A DNA stretch of 64,000 nucleotides from Physcia stellaris (Eukaryota; Ascomycota; Lecanoromycetes; Caliciales; Physciaceae): assembly GCA_018902385.1 (NCBI GenBank), contig JABSSW010000005.1:1-64000 (forward strand), read 5' to 3'. This document shows positions 22,201 to 36,199 of the stretch, in pieces. Both the position numbers and the translations under genes were made by a program. Position 1 is the stretch's first letter. Each line of letters opens with the position of its first letter. The notes beneath the pieces are model-generated. The model searched no databases. It worked only from the letters and a program-made list of their open reading frames with translations, and was not told the DNA's origin.

Positions 22201-25200
22201 TTTTACGCGAAAAATACGCAACAAAATGTCAATGATTTTCGTCGTTTTGTTGACATAAAATGATTTCGATGATTTTGTCGAATGCGTCGATTTCGATTCG
22301 AATAACACGTTCGAAATCGAAATGACGTAAAATTGATGTTTCGATAAATATTTTGCGAAATTGTTTGAAAATTTTCAATGTTTCGTTGATCAAAAAAATG
22401 TAAATATTCGATAATTTATTACGATTTCGATTTTGATTTCGTTTGCGTTTATGAATATTTTTTCACATAACGATCAAAAATTCAACAATTTTATTGAAAT
22501 GTTTAATGAATCGTCGATAAAAATTAACGATATCGAAAAATTGCATGATATCAAAAACGTTACGAAATACAAATCATTGTTGAATAATTTCGATTTTTTT
22601 GTTTTGCATTCGTATTTTTTTGAATGAAACAACGAATTCAAAAAAATTTATTTCGTCAACGAATCATTTGCATTTTTCAAAAACAATATATAATTTATTT
22701 TTTTAAAACGATCAAAAATTCATTTGATATCGTCGACATGAATTTCGATATTTATCGAATAAATTATTATATCGTTCAAATATATTATAACGTTAATATC
22801 GAAACGAATCGTCAAAATTCGATTGATAAAATTTTGAAACGTCGTCGAAACGTTAATGAAATCGAAAAAAAATACGTTATATTCGAAATGATCATATCGA
22901 ATACGAAAAATTGTTTTTCATTCGTTTTCATGTTTGATACGCAATCGATAATAAACAACAATCAAATCGATGTTGATATATTTGACGATTTTGTTGAATT
23001 TATTTAAATTTTCATCGATTAACGATAAAAATATTTATTTTTTATCGTGAAAACATTAAAATTTTTGTAATTCACGCATAATCGTAAATTATCGTTTTTT
23101 TTTTTTTGACGAACAAAATGAACGTTTTTGCAAAAAATTGTGAAAATCGAATAAAATCGTTAATTAAATGTTTTTCGATGTAAACACGTAATATTCGAAA
23201 TTCATTTTCAAATAGAAAATAAATTGATTCATGCGACGATTTTTTGTTTTTTTTTAAATCAATAACATGATCGTTTGAATTTTAATTTGATAATTCGTAA
23301 ATTTTATTTTCGTTATCGAATTTTTCATACGTTTTCAGAATTTCGAAAAACGTGATTTTGATATCGAATTTTTTTTTTTCATTTTCAATCAAAATAAATT
23401 TAATTTGAATTCGTTTTGAAACATGCATTTTATACATGTCGAATTGTTTGTCAATATACATTCGTACGAACATAAAATACGTTTCGATTTCGTTATCGAT
23501 GACGTTTTTTGTTAATTGTTTTGATTCGATGTTTTCGATACGATTCGTGATAAAAATGAAATGTTTTTTTTTGCAACGTCAAATTTTGATATTGTCGTCG
23601 TTTCAATTTATTTTGATTTTCGAAAATTGTATTCAAAATATGTTTAACGTTAAATTTCAATTCAAATTCACGATCAAAAACGATTTTTCGAAAAAACGAT
23701 TAATTTTTTTGACGTTTGACATTTCGAATTGTACGAAATAAACGTCATATGTTTTCAAACGATAATTGTCAATTGTTATTGCATCACAATTTAAAATTTC
23801 AAAACGACGAAAATCGAATTTTTTCGCATAAACATGATTTATCAAATTAATTTTCGTTTTTGTATCGAATATTGTTTTCGATTCGTTTCAAATTTGATTT
23901 TTGTTTTGTATGTTAATTTTGATTTTAACGCATTTACGAATTACAAATTTTTTAAATTTTTTGCGTCGTTTTTTTTTTTTGTTAACATGATTTTTGTTCA
24001 TGTTTGAAAAAAACGACGTATCGAAATCGAAATTCGAAAAAATTTTTTTTTTTAACGATTTGAACGAAAATCATCAAATCGATTAATTTTTTGATTGTTC
24101 AAAAATTTGATCAACGAAAATGATTTTGTTTTTTTTGTTTGTGCAAATTTCGATTTGATGATTTGATTTGTCACAATTTATACAATTATTTTTGTTTTGA
24201 ATTTTTTTGAATTCGTTAACGAATCAACGATACATTCGAATATTTTTCGATTTGATTGATTCGTGATTCGAATTGATTTTGTTAATATTTTTAATTTATT
24301 TATTTTTGAATTTCGCAATTTTAAATTTTTCGTTTTTATTTTCAAAGTTGTCAATATCGAACGAAATTTGACGTTTTTTGAAATTCTTGAATTTTTTTTT
24401 TACAATTTGAAAATTTTTTATGCGTTTGAATCGTTCAAACAATTTCGTTTTTGTAAAATTTTTTTTTTGAAAAACATGCAACGAAATTTCAAACGTAATT
24501 CGTCACGAAAATCGTTAAATTTCATTGTTTTCGTGAATTTGAATTCGAATTTTAATTCAACAAACATATTTATTCGTTCGACATTGTAATTTTTAATCGA
24601 TTGATTGTGATTTTGTTTGTGTTTGCGATATTTTTCAAAAAAATTTTGTTGCAACGTGATTGTTCGTTCAATGTCGTTTTTAAAAAAAAAATTTGCGCGA
24701 TTTTTTGAATTCGCAATTTTTCAAAAATTTTTTTTCGAAAATCGATAAAAATCGATTTTTGAATTTTTCGAAAATCAATTGTCATCGTTTCATTTTTTTT
24801 TTTTTTTGATTTTAAAATTTAAAATCGAATATCTTTATTTTGAAACGTCGAATGAATTTATTAACGAATTCGAAAAAATGCAATTTGAAAATGACGTCGT
24901 TTTTTGAAAATTTAAATTTTAAAAAAATTTTTCATACAAAAAAAAAATTGAATTGATTTTTTTGTAATAATTTCGTTCAAAATCGAAAACGACAAATATT
25001 TATTCAAATTGATTTAATAAAATTGATGAAATTGTGAAATTTTGTTCAAAATTTTCGATTTTTTTTCAAAAAAATTTTTAATTTCAACGATTTTTTGACA
25101 AATTCGATTCGATTTTTGAAAAAAATTTTTTTCGAATTCGTTTCAAATGTATTGTTTTTTGAATAAAAATCGATTTTTGCGTTTCAAAATTTTTTAATTG

Positions 25201-25659
25201 TTATTTAATTTAAAATAAAATTTTAACATATGCGATTTTGATTAAATTCGAAAATTAAATTATATGATTTACGTTGTTTTCGTAAATTGATTTTTCATTT
25301 GTTTGCAATATTTTTTTATTTTTTGTAATTTTTTTTATATTGATTCGATGTTGTTTCGATAATTTTCATAACGAAAAAATTTTCAAACAAAATCAAAAAC
25401 AAAAAAAAAAAAAAAACAAATAAAATAAAATTGCAAATTTCGAACGTTCGATAATTCGAATTTGAAATTTTTTTTTTTTTGTGATTTTTTTCGATTTGTT
25501 GTTTGTAATAAATCAATCAAAAAAATAAATCAACATTTTCGACAAATTTAAAAAAACAAATTATTATCAAAATTCGACATGATGTATGCGAAACAACAAA
25601 ATTGTATTTTGTTAAATATACACGAATAATATTATTTTGAAATATAATAACGATTAAAA

Positions 25660-25978
25660 TGTAAAATTCGTATTAAAAATAATATAATTTAATGAATTAT
25701 TGACATCAAAAATGTATAATTTGAAATGTAATATATTGATTTATTAATCGTTACAAAACAAATTACGTTTTGCAATTGTTTTTTATTTATATTTTATTTA
25801 TTTAATTGTACGAATTCGATCGATTTCGACTGAAAATATGAATTCGTTGAATTTATCGTTGATCGAATTAGAAAATGATTGAAATTAATTTTTTCGAAAT
25901 TATTCGAATTTCGATAATCAAATTGCTTAACGAAATGCGAATTGCATTTTCGAAAATTTTAAATTTTTGTTTTTTACA
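25660..25978 (-). repeat. Element A2 5' LTR
   Basis: Direct repeat of 18,970-19,289, ending TTTTTTACA on the plus strand. The right-hand target duplication AAAAT follows immediately, and element G begins nine bases further on. Confidence 0.92.
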
Positions 25979-25987
25979 AAAATGCAA

Positions 25988-26181
25988 TGTTATGCGTAAA
26001 GTCTAAATTGATTGATTTAAAAACTATGAACGACAAAATGTCAATTTATGTACAATAATTTCGAATCAATTATCTGATCATCATTCATTTAATATGAAAT
26101 GACGACAAAATTTTTGTCAAAAATCATGTCAAAATATTTGATTTAAATTCATATCATCTAATTTAATTTTGTGTCATAACA
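25988..26181 (-). repeat. Element G 3' LTR
   Basis: Direct repeat of 39,060-39,249. The central TTATGTACAATAATT and TTTAATATGAAAT stretches and both termini are shared. Confidence 0.92.
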
Positions 26182-26403
26182 ATTTGTCAATCAAAAAAAA
26201 AAAAACTCAATGTTTTTATTGAATTTCATGTTTTATTATCATGCGTAATCATATCATGTATCAATTTATTTTTTTTCGTTTTTTTTGTCGTTGCAATCAT
26301 CAAAATTTTGCGAATGATTGAATTCGTATTGTTCAATGAAATTTTGAAAATTCTGTAATTCGAAAATAAATCGTCATTCGTCATATTTCGATTCATAATC
26401 GAT

Positions 26404-28490
26404 TCATTTGATTAAATATTGAATTACGAAAATTTTGTTGTATTTTTTGATACGTTTGTCGATTAATTTTTCAATTTCATAAAATTTGTATTGATTCGTA
26501 TCGTTTTCGATTTCAATGAAATCAAAATAATGAAAACGAAAACGATTGTAAAAATCAATTTCGACAAATGTTGATTCGAATTGTGCAATAAACACGACGA
26601 AATGAATTCGTCACGTTGATGACAATTTCAATCTATACGCAAAACGTTCGATGCGTTCAAAAATTCGAAATGATTCGCAACGTTGTTGAAATAATTTCGA
26701 ATTTGATTTGTCAAACAATTTGTAATTTTTGTTGAATTGTAAATAAATTTTTTCATTTTGTTTTAATCGAATAAAAATATGACGTGAATCATAATATATT
26801 TTGATTTTGACAATTGCAAAATTCGTGATATCGACAATTTTTCGTTGATATTTCATGCGTTGAATTGACAAATTTTGTACATTTGTTGTGTTAAATTCGA
26901 TTAAACTTGATATCGCGTTTTTGATTTTGAATTCGTATATAATTTCATTGAATGATAAATTTGTAACGATGTTAAACGTGTTGTTTAATTAAATTTGAAT
27001 TGCAAAAAAAAATTAAAATGTAATCGATGTTCGAAAATTCGATGACGAAATATTTGATAACAATTTCAACAATTTGATTAATTCGTTTTGACGAATCGTT
27101 TGTTTGCAAATGATATGTCATTAAAATTAACAATTTCGTGTTTAATTTGATGAAAAACATTTGTCAAAAATTCGACATGAATTTTGAATTTCGATTGAAA
27201 TTATAGTTTCAAACATTTTTCAATCGATTATTAACAATTTGTTCAATAATGCGTTGATTCATTTTTTCGTTTCATAAATTTTTTGTCGAAAATCAATGAA
27301 ATTCGACGAAAATGTTTACATGTTGCGAACATAACAATGTTCATTTCGTCGAACATAATTAAAATGAAATCAATCGCAATGATATGAAATGAACGCGAAA
27401 CGAATGTGATAAACATGAATTTTTCGTAAAATCGATGACGTTTGATTTGTGTTAATTGACAAATAAAACAATATTCGATGTATTTTTTGATTTTTCGCGA
27501 AAATCGAAATATGTATAACGTATTGAAAATTTTGTTATAATATCGATGAATTTTCGAATGATGATTTTGATCGTGAATTAAACGAAATATTTCGCGTTTT
27601 ATTGTGATCGATATACACGATCGACGCGAATCAATGTCAACATGATATATAATATCATTCGTATTTATCGCGAAATTGATTTTTGTTTTGAATTTTTTTG
27701 ATATAAATTTCGTATCGTCATTTTTTTGTTCATTGACGTTTCGTTTCGTTACGTTGTTTTCGAACGACGATGAAATTTGAAAATTTCGAATCGACAAATT
27801 TTGTTTTTTTTCGTGCATTCGAATCGTCAACGATTTTAACATCGTGATCATGTTTCGTCACGTTTTTTCGTTTTGATATTCGTTTTTGATTTTTTTTTTT
27901 AAATTTTTCGACATTGCGATAAAAATGTTTTGAAAAACGTAACAATCGAAATTATTCGAAAAATTGATTATTTCGTCATGATATGTGTTCAAATCAAATT
28001 TATTTTTTGAATTTTTGTCGATTTGTTCATTTTCAAAAATTAATTTTGATAACGCATTCGAAACGACATGATTTTTTTTTGATTTATATTTCATTTTCAA
28101 TTTAAATTGTGACAAATAAATTGAAACACGAACAAAACGAAAATTGAATTTATCGATATTGTTCGAATTCATCGAAATTTGTTTAACGATAAAAATATTG
28201 ACGACATGATTCGTGAACACAACAATGATATTTTTGATTGTTTTTATCATATGTCGAATTTTTTTGACAATTCATATTAAATCACACATTTCGAATTCGA
28301 TAAATCAATATTTGATTTCGATTTCGTTCAACATTCGATTTAAAAATAAAATGAATTCGATATCGTTACGTTTGAATTTGTTTGAATTATTGTTTGTTTT
28401 GAAATGATAAATTATCGCGTCGAATTCGCGTCGTTTAAACGCGTCGATGTCGATGTACAATTTTCGATCGAAATTGAAATGTATCAAAAA
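26404..28490 (-). pseudogene. Element G RNase H end, integrase and chromodomain fossil
   Basis: Near 28,090-28,000 the family block 'LvR.S.yL.qF.L...yk..K.h.v..ALS.L' is clear, marking the RNase H end. At 27,243-27,851 a 202-codon open frame carries the integrase: HDQNHHSKIHRYY and YIEYCFICQLTQIKRHR form the HHCC finger, and IIAIDFILIMFDEMN starts the catalytic core with its first Asp. At 26,404-26,595 a piece ending YEIEKLIDKRIKKYNK and FVIQYLIK is a clear chromodomain start. Together they identify a chromovirus. Confidence 0.85.
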
Positions 28491-28681
28491 TGAAATTTTG
28501 TTAAAATTTTTTGCAATAATCGATATGATTTTAATTTTTCAATTGAAAAATTATTCATTACAATTTTTGCGAATAGATTTTGCGAATGATTTTTTGTTGA
28601 ACGATGATTGACGTAAAAATAAAATTTTGCGACGTTATAACGCGTTCGTTTTTGAACATAAAACGCGACAAAATTTCGTAA

Positions 28682-30560
28682 TCATTTTGTTAAATTTAAA
28701 TAAATTTTCAAATTTTTCAAAATATAAAAAAAATTCAATTTGATTATTGTTTTCAATTTATCGATTGCGATAATGAAATCAAAAACGTCAATTTTTTGAT
28801 CAAAAAATGCGATCGTAAAATAATCGAAAAATGATTTTTTCGACGACAAATTAATTTCATAAATATTCAATCGTTCGAATATCGAATGTAAATGAATCAT
28901 ATGTTTTTCAAAAATATTGAAAAAAACGACAATGTCGTTTACGTAAACACGAACAAATTCGCGAAAATTTCGAAAAATGAAATCGATTCGTCGTTGTACG
29001 TACGAAAATAAATTTTTGAATTTTATCATCGCAACGTTAAACTGTTTTTGTTTTTTGTGTGAAACGACGATAAATTTATGTTTGTTTGCAAACTTTATTA
29101 ATTATTGATAAAAAAAATTCGCAACGTCAAAAACGAATATGAATTTGCATTCGACGACAGTTGAAATAATGTTTGATTGAAAAAACATAAAATAAAAATC
29201 GATTAAAATGATTTTGTTTAATTCGCGTATATTCACGACGATTCGATTTTTGCGTTTTGAATCGTTTAATTCAAATATTGTTTTTCATATTACGAAAACA
29301 AAATAGTTATGCGAAATGAATTGATTGATATATTTCATGCGATTTTGTGCATATAATTTGTCAAAAATTTCGTTTACAAATTTTTTGTTTGCGAAATCAA
29401 ACGAATACATTTTTGTTGTTTCGATTTTGACGTCAAATTTCAATTCGATTGACATTCATTTATTTTTCGAAATTTTCATCGTAAATTCATTGTCGTTTCA
29501 CAGTTCTGAATAATTCAACGCAACGTTTGCAAATTTAATTCGAACGTTAACGTTATCGTAAACAATAATTTCAATTGGCAAAATTTTTTCACATTAATAT
29601 TAGAATTTATAACAGTAAAATCGTTAGAATTGTTTGCAAAATTGAACGCAAAATTGATCAAATTTGCGACGAAATTAATCGCGATCGCATCGTGCAAATT
29701 TTCATAATTAATCGCGATAATCGCGTCAATTGTCATGATCGAAACATCAAATTTCAAAATTTGTTTGAATCAATTTTTAGAAACAAATTTATGAACATTA
29801 ACAATTAAATGAACGTATTTCGAATTAATTAAATAACATTTTTTTTTTCGTATTTTTGTACGAATTTCAAACGCGTATTTTTGAAAATGTAAACATTTTC
29901 AAAATTGATATTGTAAATTTGAACGATTTCTGTATAAACATCGATAATATGAAAAAAACGTTTTCATTTTGATTTAATCGTTCAATTCGTGAAAACGTGA
30001 ACATAAAATCGCGTTCAATAAATAAACTATTTTTTCACGTAATTTGAAAAAAATTGTAAAAATGATTTAATTGAAATTTTAATAGTTTCGTTGACACGAA
30101 CAACGCGTTTGATTTGTGATTCAACATTAATGATATTTAATTTAATTTTATATTTTTGCAATTTTTTATAATGACGATTTGTTTGTTTACATTTATATTC
30201 ATTTGTTTTGAATTCAGTATATCATTGTTTAAAAAAAATTTTGTTTTCAGTTTTTTCATTATGTAAATTTGTCGCGTAAATGTGACGATCGTATCGTCGT
30301 TATCAATCGAAATTTCAAAAACACGAAAAATTAATGAAATATGATCAGTTGTTGTGACGACGACATTTTCGATATCGCGAATTTTGAGAAATTTCATGAT
30401 TTGTCGCGCATGTGTTTTGTAATTAAATATTTTTGTATCAGAAATTTACGATCGATTAAAAACGCATTGCATTCGATATCGACGTACATATCAATAAAAA
30501 ATTGTTTTATGTTTGTTTTTATCGTGACGTAACGTCACGAACGAAATTCGAAATTGAATC
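28682..30560 (-). pseudogene. Element G protease and reverse transcriptase fossil
   Basis: At 28,682-29,029 one open piece holds the end of the RT: FREFVRVYVNDIVVFFNIFEKHMIHLHSIF matches in register the chromoviral 'refarvYvDDIviFS.t.eeHl.HL..vf' block, including the YxDD region, and KSFFDYFTIAFFDQKIDVF matches the block after it. At about 30,140-30,530 the fossil protease shows CNAFLIDRKFL and ILNSKQMNINV. Confidence 0.82.
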
Positions 30561-33027
30561 GTGTATTTGTTTTGACATTTGATTGTATAATAAATGTTTG
30601 ATAATTATGAGCATTTTTCGTCGACGATATGTCAAATTTAATCGAAATTGTTTGACAAAAGCGCAAATGTCGATAAAATTTGTTATTAAAATAAAATTTC
30701 GATTAACAACGTTTGCATTCATAAATTTTTGTTTGTTTAATTGAAATATTCACAAAATATTCGAATGATTCATGAATCACATAATTTTCATTAAATTTTT
30801 GAATTTCGAAATGTTTTTCGTCATGATATTCATTATTTATCATAAATATTTTTGACGCGTTTTCAGTATTCATGTTGTGATCATTTTGATAGTTTTTTTC
30901 ATCGATTGAATAATTGTTTTTTGTTTTTCTTTCGCAAAATACGCTCGTCGATATAATGTTTCATTTTGATTAAACGTTTCATTTTGATTAAAATAAATAT
31001 TTTGCTTAAATTAAAACGAAAATGAATTTGAAAAATCAACAAAATAATTATTAAAACGTAAAAATTGCGAATATTGAAATCGCAAATCGAACGTATTTCG
31101 ATTTTTTTGAATTTCGTTTTGTTGCGTTTGTTGAAATCGATATTGTTGATTTGCGTATGAACGTTTTTGCATATTTTGTGTCGATTGTTGTCGATTTGAA
31201 TAATTTGATTGATACGAACGTTGTTGTTATTAAAAAACGTAAACGTTATTTTGTTTGTCAAATTGATACGAAATTGAATATTGCGTTTGTCGTGATTGCG
31301 AAAAAAAATTCATTGAAATTTTCGTAATCATTACGTTCATTAATAAAAAAAAATATTATACGAATCGAATGAAATTGAAACTTGAAAACGATAAATGAAT
31401 TGAAAACGACGATCGTTTTCGAATGAATAATAAAAACGATATCGATTTTCAATGTTTCATTATATTTTTTTATTATCAAGTTGTTGAAAAAACTCATTCA
31501 TGATAATTTTTTTGTCGATTTAATTAAATCTCGTCGAAATTCTAATTTCAATTTATTATAAATTAAATAAAATTGTGAATAAATTGACATTATAATCGAT
31601 TTAACATTTTTGATTATTATTTTAACGAAATCGAATAATTTTTTATGTTTACGAACATTTTTTATAATGTATTTTTTTTTCGTAATCATCGTTAACGTCG
31701 TGAACGACGATTTTTTATAACGTTTTAACAACAAACGTTTTCATTTTTTTACGTTTTTTTTTAATTTGATCAATTTTTTTGATCGTCATCGACGATTTCA
31801 ATATATTATCGTAATGCGTGATCACGCATGCAATTATAAAAATTTGCTCGAATCACATCAACATCTTTGAACAATATCATATTTTTAATTTTTTCAATAT
31901 AGAAATGAACATTTCGAAAATAAATATTTTTGCTCGAATGCTCGATCGAATTGTCGATAATAACGTTTTTTTTTTTGTATCACGAATCGAAAAATTTTGT
32001 CTTTTGAGCATTTTATTTGACGTTATCGTCATTGTCAAAAAATTCGATTTAATTTGATAATTCGACAGAATTTTGAAATTTTGTTTGAACATTGTTTCGA
32101 ACATCTGTAATCAATGTTTGAAAAATTTGTCATTATTGTTGCGTGAATTTCGTGTTTTGTCAATTGTTATTTTCGTTCGTCATATTTGAATTGAATGCGA
32201 AAATAAATTCGATATTTTTGTGTTTCGAAAAATGATGTTCAGCGAAATTATGATATTGTTTCGTCGTTGAAAAACGACGTCGACGAAATGATTTGAAATT
32301 TACGACGTAAATTTTTCGAAAAATGAACGTAAAAATATCAAAAAAATATTTGCAATCGTCGATTTTAAATCAAAAATGAATGACGTAATTCGATCATTAA
32401 TTCAATCGAAAAATTGTTGATTGTTTCGATAAATTTCTGTGACGATCACGAAATTTTTAAAATTTTTGCGAAAACGAATTTTGTCGACGATTCATTTTGA
32501 TAAATAAACAATGTTTGTCGAAATCGAATGAACAATGACAAATAACGATAATGATTTAAAAAAATTGATTACGATATTGTTCACAATAATTTTTGTCGAT
32601 ATATTGACAAAATAAATTCGATCAATTGAATCGATATAATCGAATAATTCAAACGCAATGCGAATGATTTTTGATGTGAAAACAATCAACGTGATTTAAA
32701 TGAAAATGACGAACAATGTTAAGTTTTGAGATAAAAAATGATTAACAAAAAAAAACGAATTGAAATTTTCAAGATAATTGAACAAATTTTTTGTTGTTGA
32801 AAAAACAAATGAAATCGTTGAATTGAAATTGCTCGAATTAAACAAAAATTCAAATGTGAATTGACATTCAAATACGTCGTCATTGAACGATGACAATGCG
32901 AATTTTCACGAAAAATCGAGATGTTTTGAATATTTGAATGAAAAATCAGTCGTTTTTGTTGAAAATTGTAAAAAATTGAGAAAATTTGATTGAAATTTTC
33001 ATTTTCAATTAAATGTTTGTTGTTGAT

Positions 33028-33224
33028 TATTGAACGAATGTGAATGACTGTCATTGCATTACATGCAATACTATCGAAGTTACGTACAGGAGTAAGTACA
33101 ATTTGATTGCGCAAATGTTTTTAGTAATGATCGATTTTGACACGTCTCGCTTAGTCAATCAATCAGAAACTTTTGATCACATTCGTGTCTATTTTTCAGT
33201 CTCCTGTCATCGTACTTTCCAACA
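33028..33224 (-). repeat. Element K 3' LTR
   Basis: 197 bp, in element orientation starting TGTTGGAAAGTACG, a Ty1-like terminus. It differs from its partner at 25 positions, all transitions; at 24 of them this copy carries the A or T. Confidence 0.94.
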
Positions 33225-33330
33225 CTCTCACTCGGTGACAATTATGTTCATTGCACATTTAAATGCGGCTCTCACTGAGCTGATCCTTACACTGATGTAA
33301 TCTTTACTGACTGCTGGTTTCTGCATCGGC

Positions 33331-33750
33331 GTAGCTTTCACTAAGCTCGAGTTTTTTAATCATTGATGAGAGAAACACTGAATCCCCCAGGTCAGAAAAT
33401 CGAGCTCGAATGATCTCGAAGAGAGCCATTCTGAATCACTATTCAATTTCAGTTTGAGACGATCAACGAGCTCATGCCTTCAATCATAGCTTGTCAGATT
33501 CGTACAATCGAGTCATCATCGCTTCAAAATGAAAGAAATGACGTAATTTTCACTAAGCTCGAACTTCCTTGATCATTGATGAGAGAAACACTGACTTTCT
33601 TTAGTCAAAAAATTAGACTCGAACGATTTCAGAGAGAACCATTTTGAATCATCATGCAGCTCGAATCTGAGCACGATCAACGAGCTTCTGTCTTCGGTCA
33701 TAACTCGTCAAATGTGTACGATTCAACCATCAGCATTTTAATATGAAAGA
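33331..33750 (-). repeat. Tandem duplication (about 212-bp unit) in the 3' non-coding part of element K
   Basis: Two units, 33,331-33,542 and 33,543-about 33,750. Both contain TTTCACTAAGCTCGA, CATTGATGAGAGAAACACTGA, ACGATCAACGAGCT and ATGAAAGAAA in the same order. They lie between the RNase H end and the 3' LTR. Confidence 0.85.
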
Positions 33751-33774
33751 AACAGTTCTGACGATTGAAAAAAT

Positions 33775-35234
33775 CTAATTGGTTCTCGATTTCTTCAGTC
33801 CCAATTGCTTCACGAATCCCTTGAATTTATTTTTTGGCAGCGGCTTAGTCAGGCCATCGACTATCATGTCTGCACTTGAAACGTAATTCAATTGAATCAA
33901 ATTCTTTTGATGCAAGTTTTTGATGTTGTGATAGATCACATCAATGTGCTTTGATCGTTCATGAATATGTGCGTCTTTGATCAACAGATTAGCGATCTGA
34001 TTATTTTTCAAGAGTTGCATTTTGATGAGCAGGTTTTTCGCTTATCGTTCTGGGTGATTGCTATCTGGTTTAGTTCGGTTTCGAGATATTTGATGAGATT
34101 CAGATTTCGAAAAAGTTGTGCTATTCATAGTCTTTCTTTAGCGCATGTCGATAGGGCCATGTATTCGACTTCAGTGATTGAGATAGCGATCGATTTCTGA
34201 TTTACGATTCATTCATGATATTGATTTCTCAACGAACATATAAACGTATTCGAGAATCGACTTTTTGTTCAATTTATCGACTGCGTAGTCAGAATTCGAA
34301 TAAGTCTTGATTTTGAAACTTTCACTGTTGTTCAGTCTCAAATCGTATACAAGATTTAGATCGATGATCGATCGAATGTAACGAAGCAGAGTTTTCAATT
34401 GCTTTGCTAAATGATGTTTCGCAAAATCATTGAGATATTGACTTAATCGTTCTAATGCGAAGACGATATTTGAACGAGTGTGTATGAAAGCATACAAAAG
34501 CTTTCCAATCTTGTGTTGATAATTCTTTGAGTCAATTCGCTCGTCGTTCGATTCATTCGATCTGAGTGAGTCGTAATCGTTCATGAATAGCTTCGTACGT
34601 TCGTGCTTATCGGTGTTCATATGCAGCTCATTCAATATCTCGTTCAGGTAATGAGTTTGATTCAATCGAATAGTTCGTCTTTTACGATCGCGAGTGATTT
34701 TAATGTCAAGGATTTTTGCATTTTCTCAGGTTTTTGACTTTGAATATCTTCTTAAATTCATTTTTGAATCAGTTGACTTGCTCGTTGGATTTGGCGGCAA
34801 CAGGAATGTCATTCACGTAAAGAAGTAGTATGATTTCTCGTTCCTTATGACGAAGCATACATGGATCAGTCGGAGTCTGTTCGAAATTCAGTTTGTGCAA
34901 ACTCTTTTACGCAGCGCTCGTGTCAATCTCTAGTTGTTTGTTTCAATTCATAAAGACTTCGACGAACCAGAAGTGCTTGTCCGGGAGGTAAATTCACGCC
35001 GGGTGACGGTTTCATGTAAATTACCTTCTTTAGAAATGATTTCGTGAAAGCATTGTTGACGTTCATTTGATGACATTCGAGATTTTTCAACGCGACGATG
35101 ACGAGAAACAAGCGAAAAGTATCGAATTTAACAATTGAAACAAAGGTATTTGTATAGTTTACTTCATATATTTGCGAGAAGTCTTTTGCAACGAATTTGA
35201 TTTTCAACTTGTTCAACGTATCATTCACATGCAT
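33775..35234 (-). pseudogene. Element K reverse transcriptase and RNase H fossil
   Basis: At 34,923-35,234 the piece has KIKFVAKDFSQIYEVNYTNTF, CHQMNVNNAF, VIYMKPSPGV and RSLYELKQT, the copia RT blocks 'k.RlVAkGf.Q..g.Dy..tF', 'hQmDV..AFL', 'iYM.qP.G' and 'k.LYGLKQ'. At 34,213-34,665 follow NQTHYLNEIL, KIGKLLYAFIHTRSNIVFA and SDYAVDKLNKKSILEYV. At 33,775-34,020 the RNase H end has HERSKHIDVIYHNIK and ADMIVDGLTKPLPKNKF. Identification as copia is secure; the gene is broken. Confidence 0.93.
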
Positions 35235-36199
35235 TTTGACCTTGAATATTCACTTACTGATGACGATATTGGCGTTTTTCGGTGGAATGACGACGTCTCA
35301 AGTCTCATTAACTATTAACGTCGTCAATTCGGCCTGGATAGTTTCGAGCCAGAGTTTATTTCAAGTGAAATCATTGACAGCCTTCTGATAATTCTCGAGC
35401 ACAGATATGATCAGCTTTTCAACGAATTGTCGATTTGTATTTTTTGTTGTTGCGGACAGAGCTCACTCATCGTGCTCGCACGTATCAAAATTTTCGGTCA
35501 GGAGTGTCGATTAAATGGCGCGTGCAATCTTGTTGCGATATTCATTTCGCTCTTTCTCGTTCGTAATATCTCGCTTACGCTTAGGAATTGTCACGTGGAG
35601 AAATTGCTGCATCATGCGTGAAGATTTCGTGAGGGATGCTAGTTTAGCACGCGTTTGAATTGTTGATTTCGTCGTAAACTCGTTGATTTCATTCTTTTCA
35701 TTTGATGTATCGAAAATTCATCGTTTTTTTTCATGTGCATTGACTGAATCTTTTTTCGTTTTCCGAAATCATAGGCGCAACAAAAATCGAGGATTTCGCA
35801 GAAATTGGTGCAGCAAAAATTGATGTAGACGTCGATGTCATCGAAGCGACTGCAAATGCAAAAACTATCTTGCGTGATTTTTCGACAGGTCGTTTTTCAA
35901 ATAATTCGTTCATCGTAATCGTGAACAAATTGATGTTCGTTTTTTCATTTTTCATGCTCAAAAAACACTATCTTGTGATGCTTGATGACATCACGACGAT
36001 CGGGAGTTCATATTTTGTATTGAGTCGTGATGTTTTCGTCATAGTTCATAAACACATTTGATTTTTTTGTATTGACGAATTTGTTCTTTCTACTTTTTTT
36101 CAGGCAATGACTTAGTATCGACGGGCGAGTAGCATTTGCATTCTCAAACGCGTATGTGATTTATCGACGACTTAATATCTGTTCAAATTTCAATAGGAT

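Larger units (their letters stand above)
18970..25978 (-). mobile_element. Element A2: full-length chromodomain Ty3/gypsy LTR retrotransposon
   Basis: 7,009 bp with 320/319-bp LTRs at both ends and a perfect 5-bp target duplication AAAAT (18,965-18,969 and 25,979-25,983). Read right to left: 5' LTR, gag (about 25,600-24,200, with a recognisable gag core near 24,420-24,650), protease (about 23,830-23,580), RT (about 23,350-22,440), RNase H (about 22,430-21,950), integrase (about 21,420-20,450), a chromodomain-like segment (about 20,210-19,950), 3' LTR. It is structurally whole in outline but heavily broken, with dozens of stops. It lies in inverted orientation to A1, with the ordinary gene island between them. 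Confidence 0.92.

Noticed and set aside
34213-35234. Long frames with Gly and Pro in element K considered as a host gene.
   Set aside because: They match copia RT and RNase H in order and lie between paired LTRs with a target duplication.
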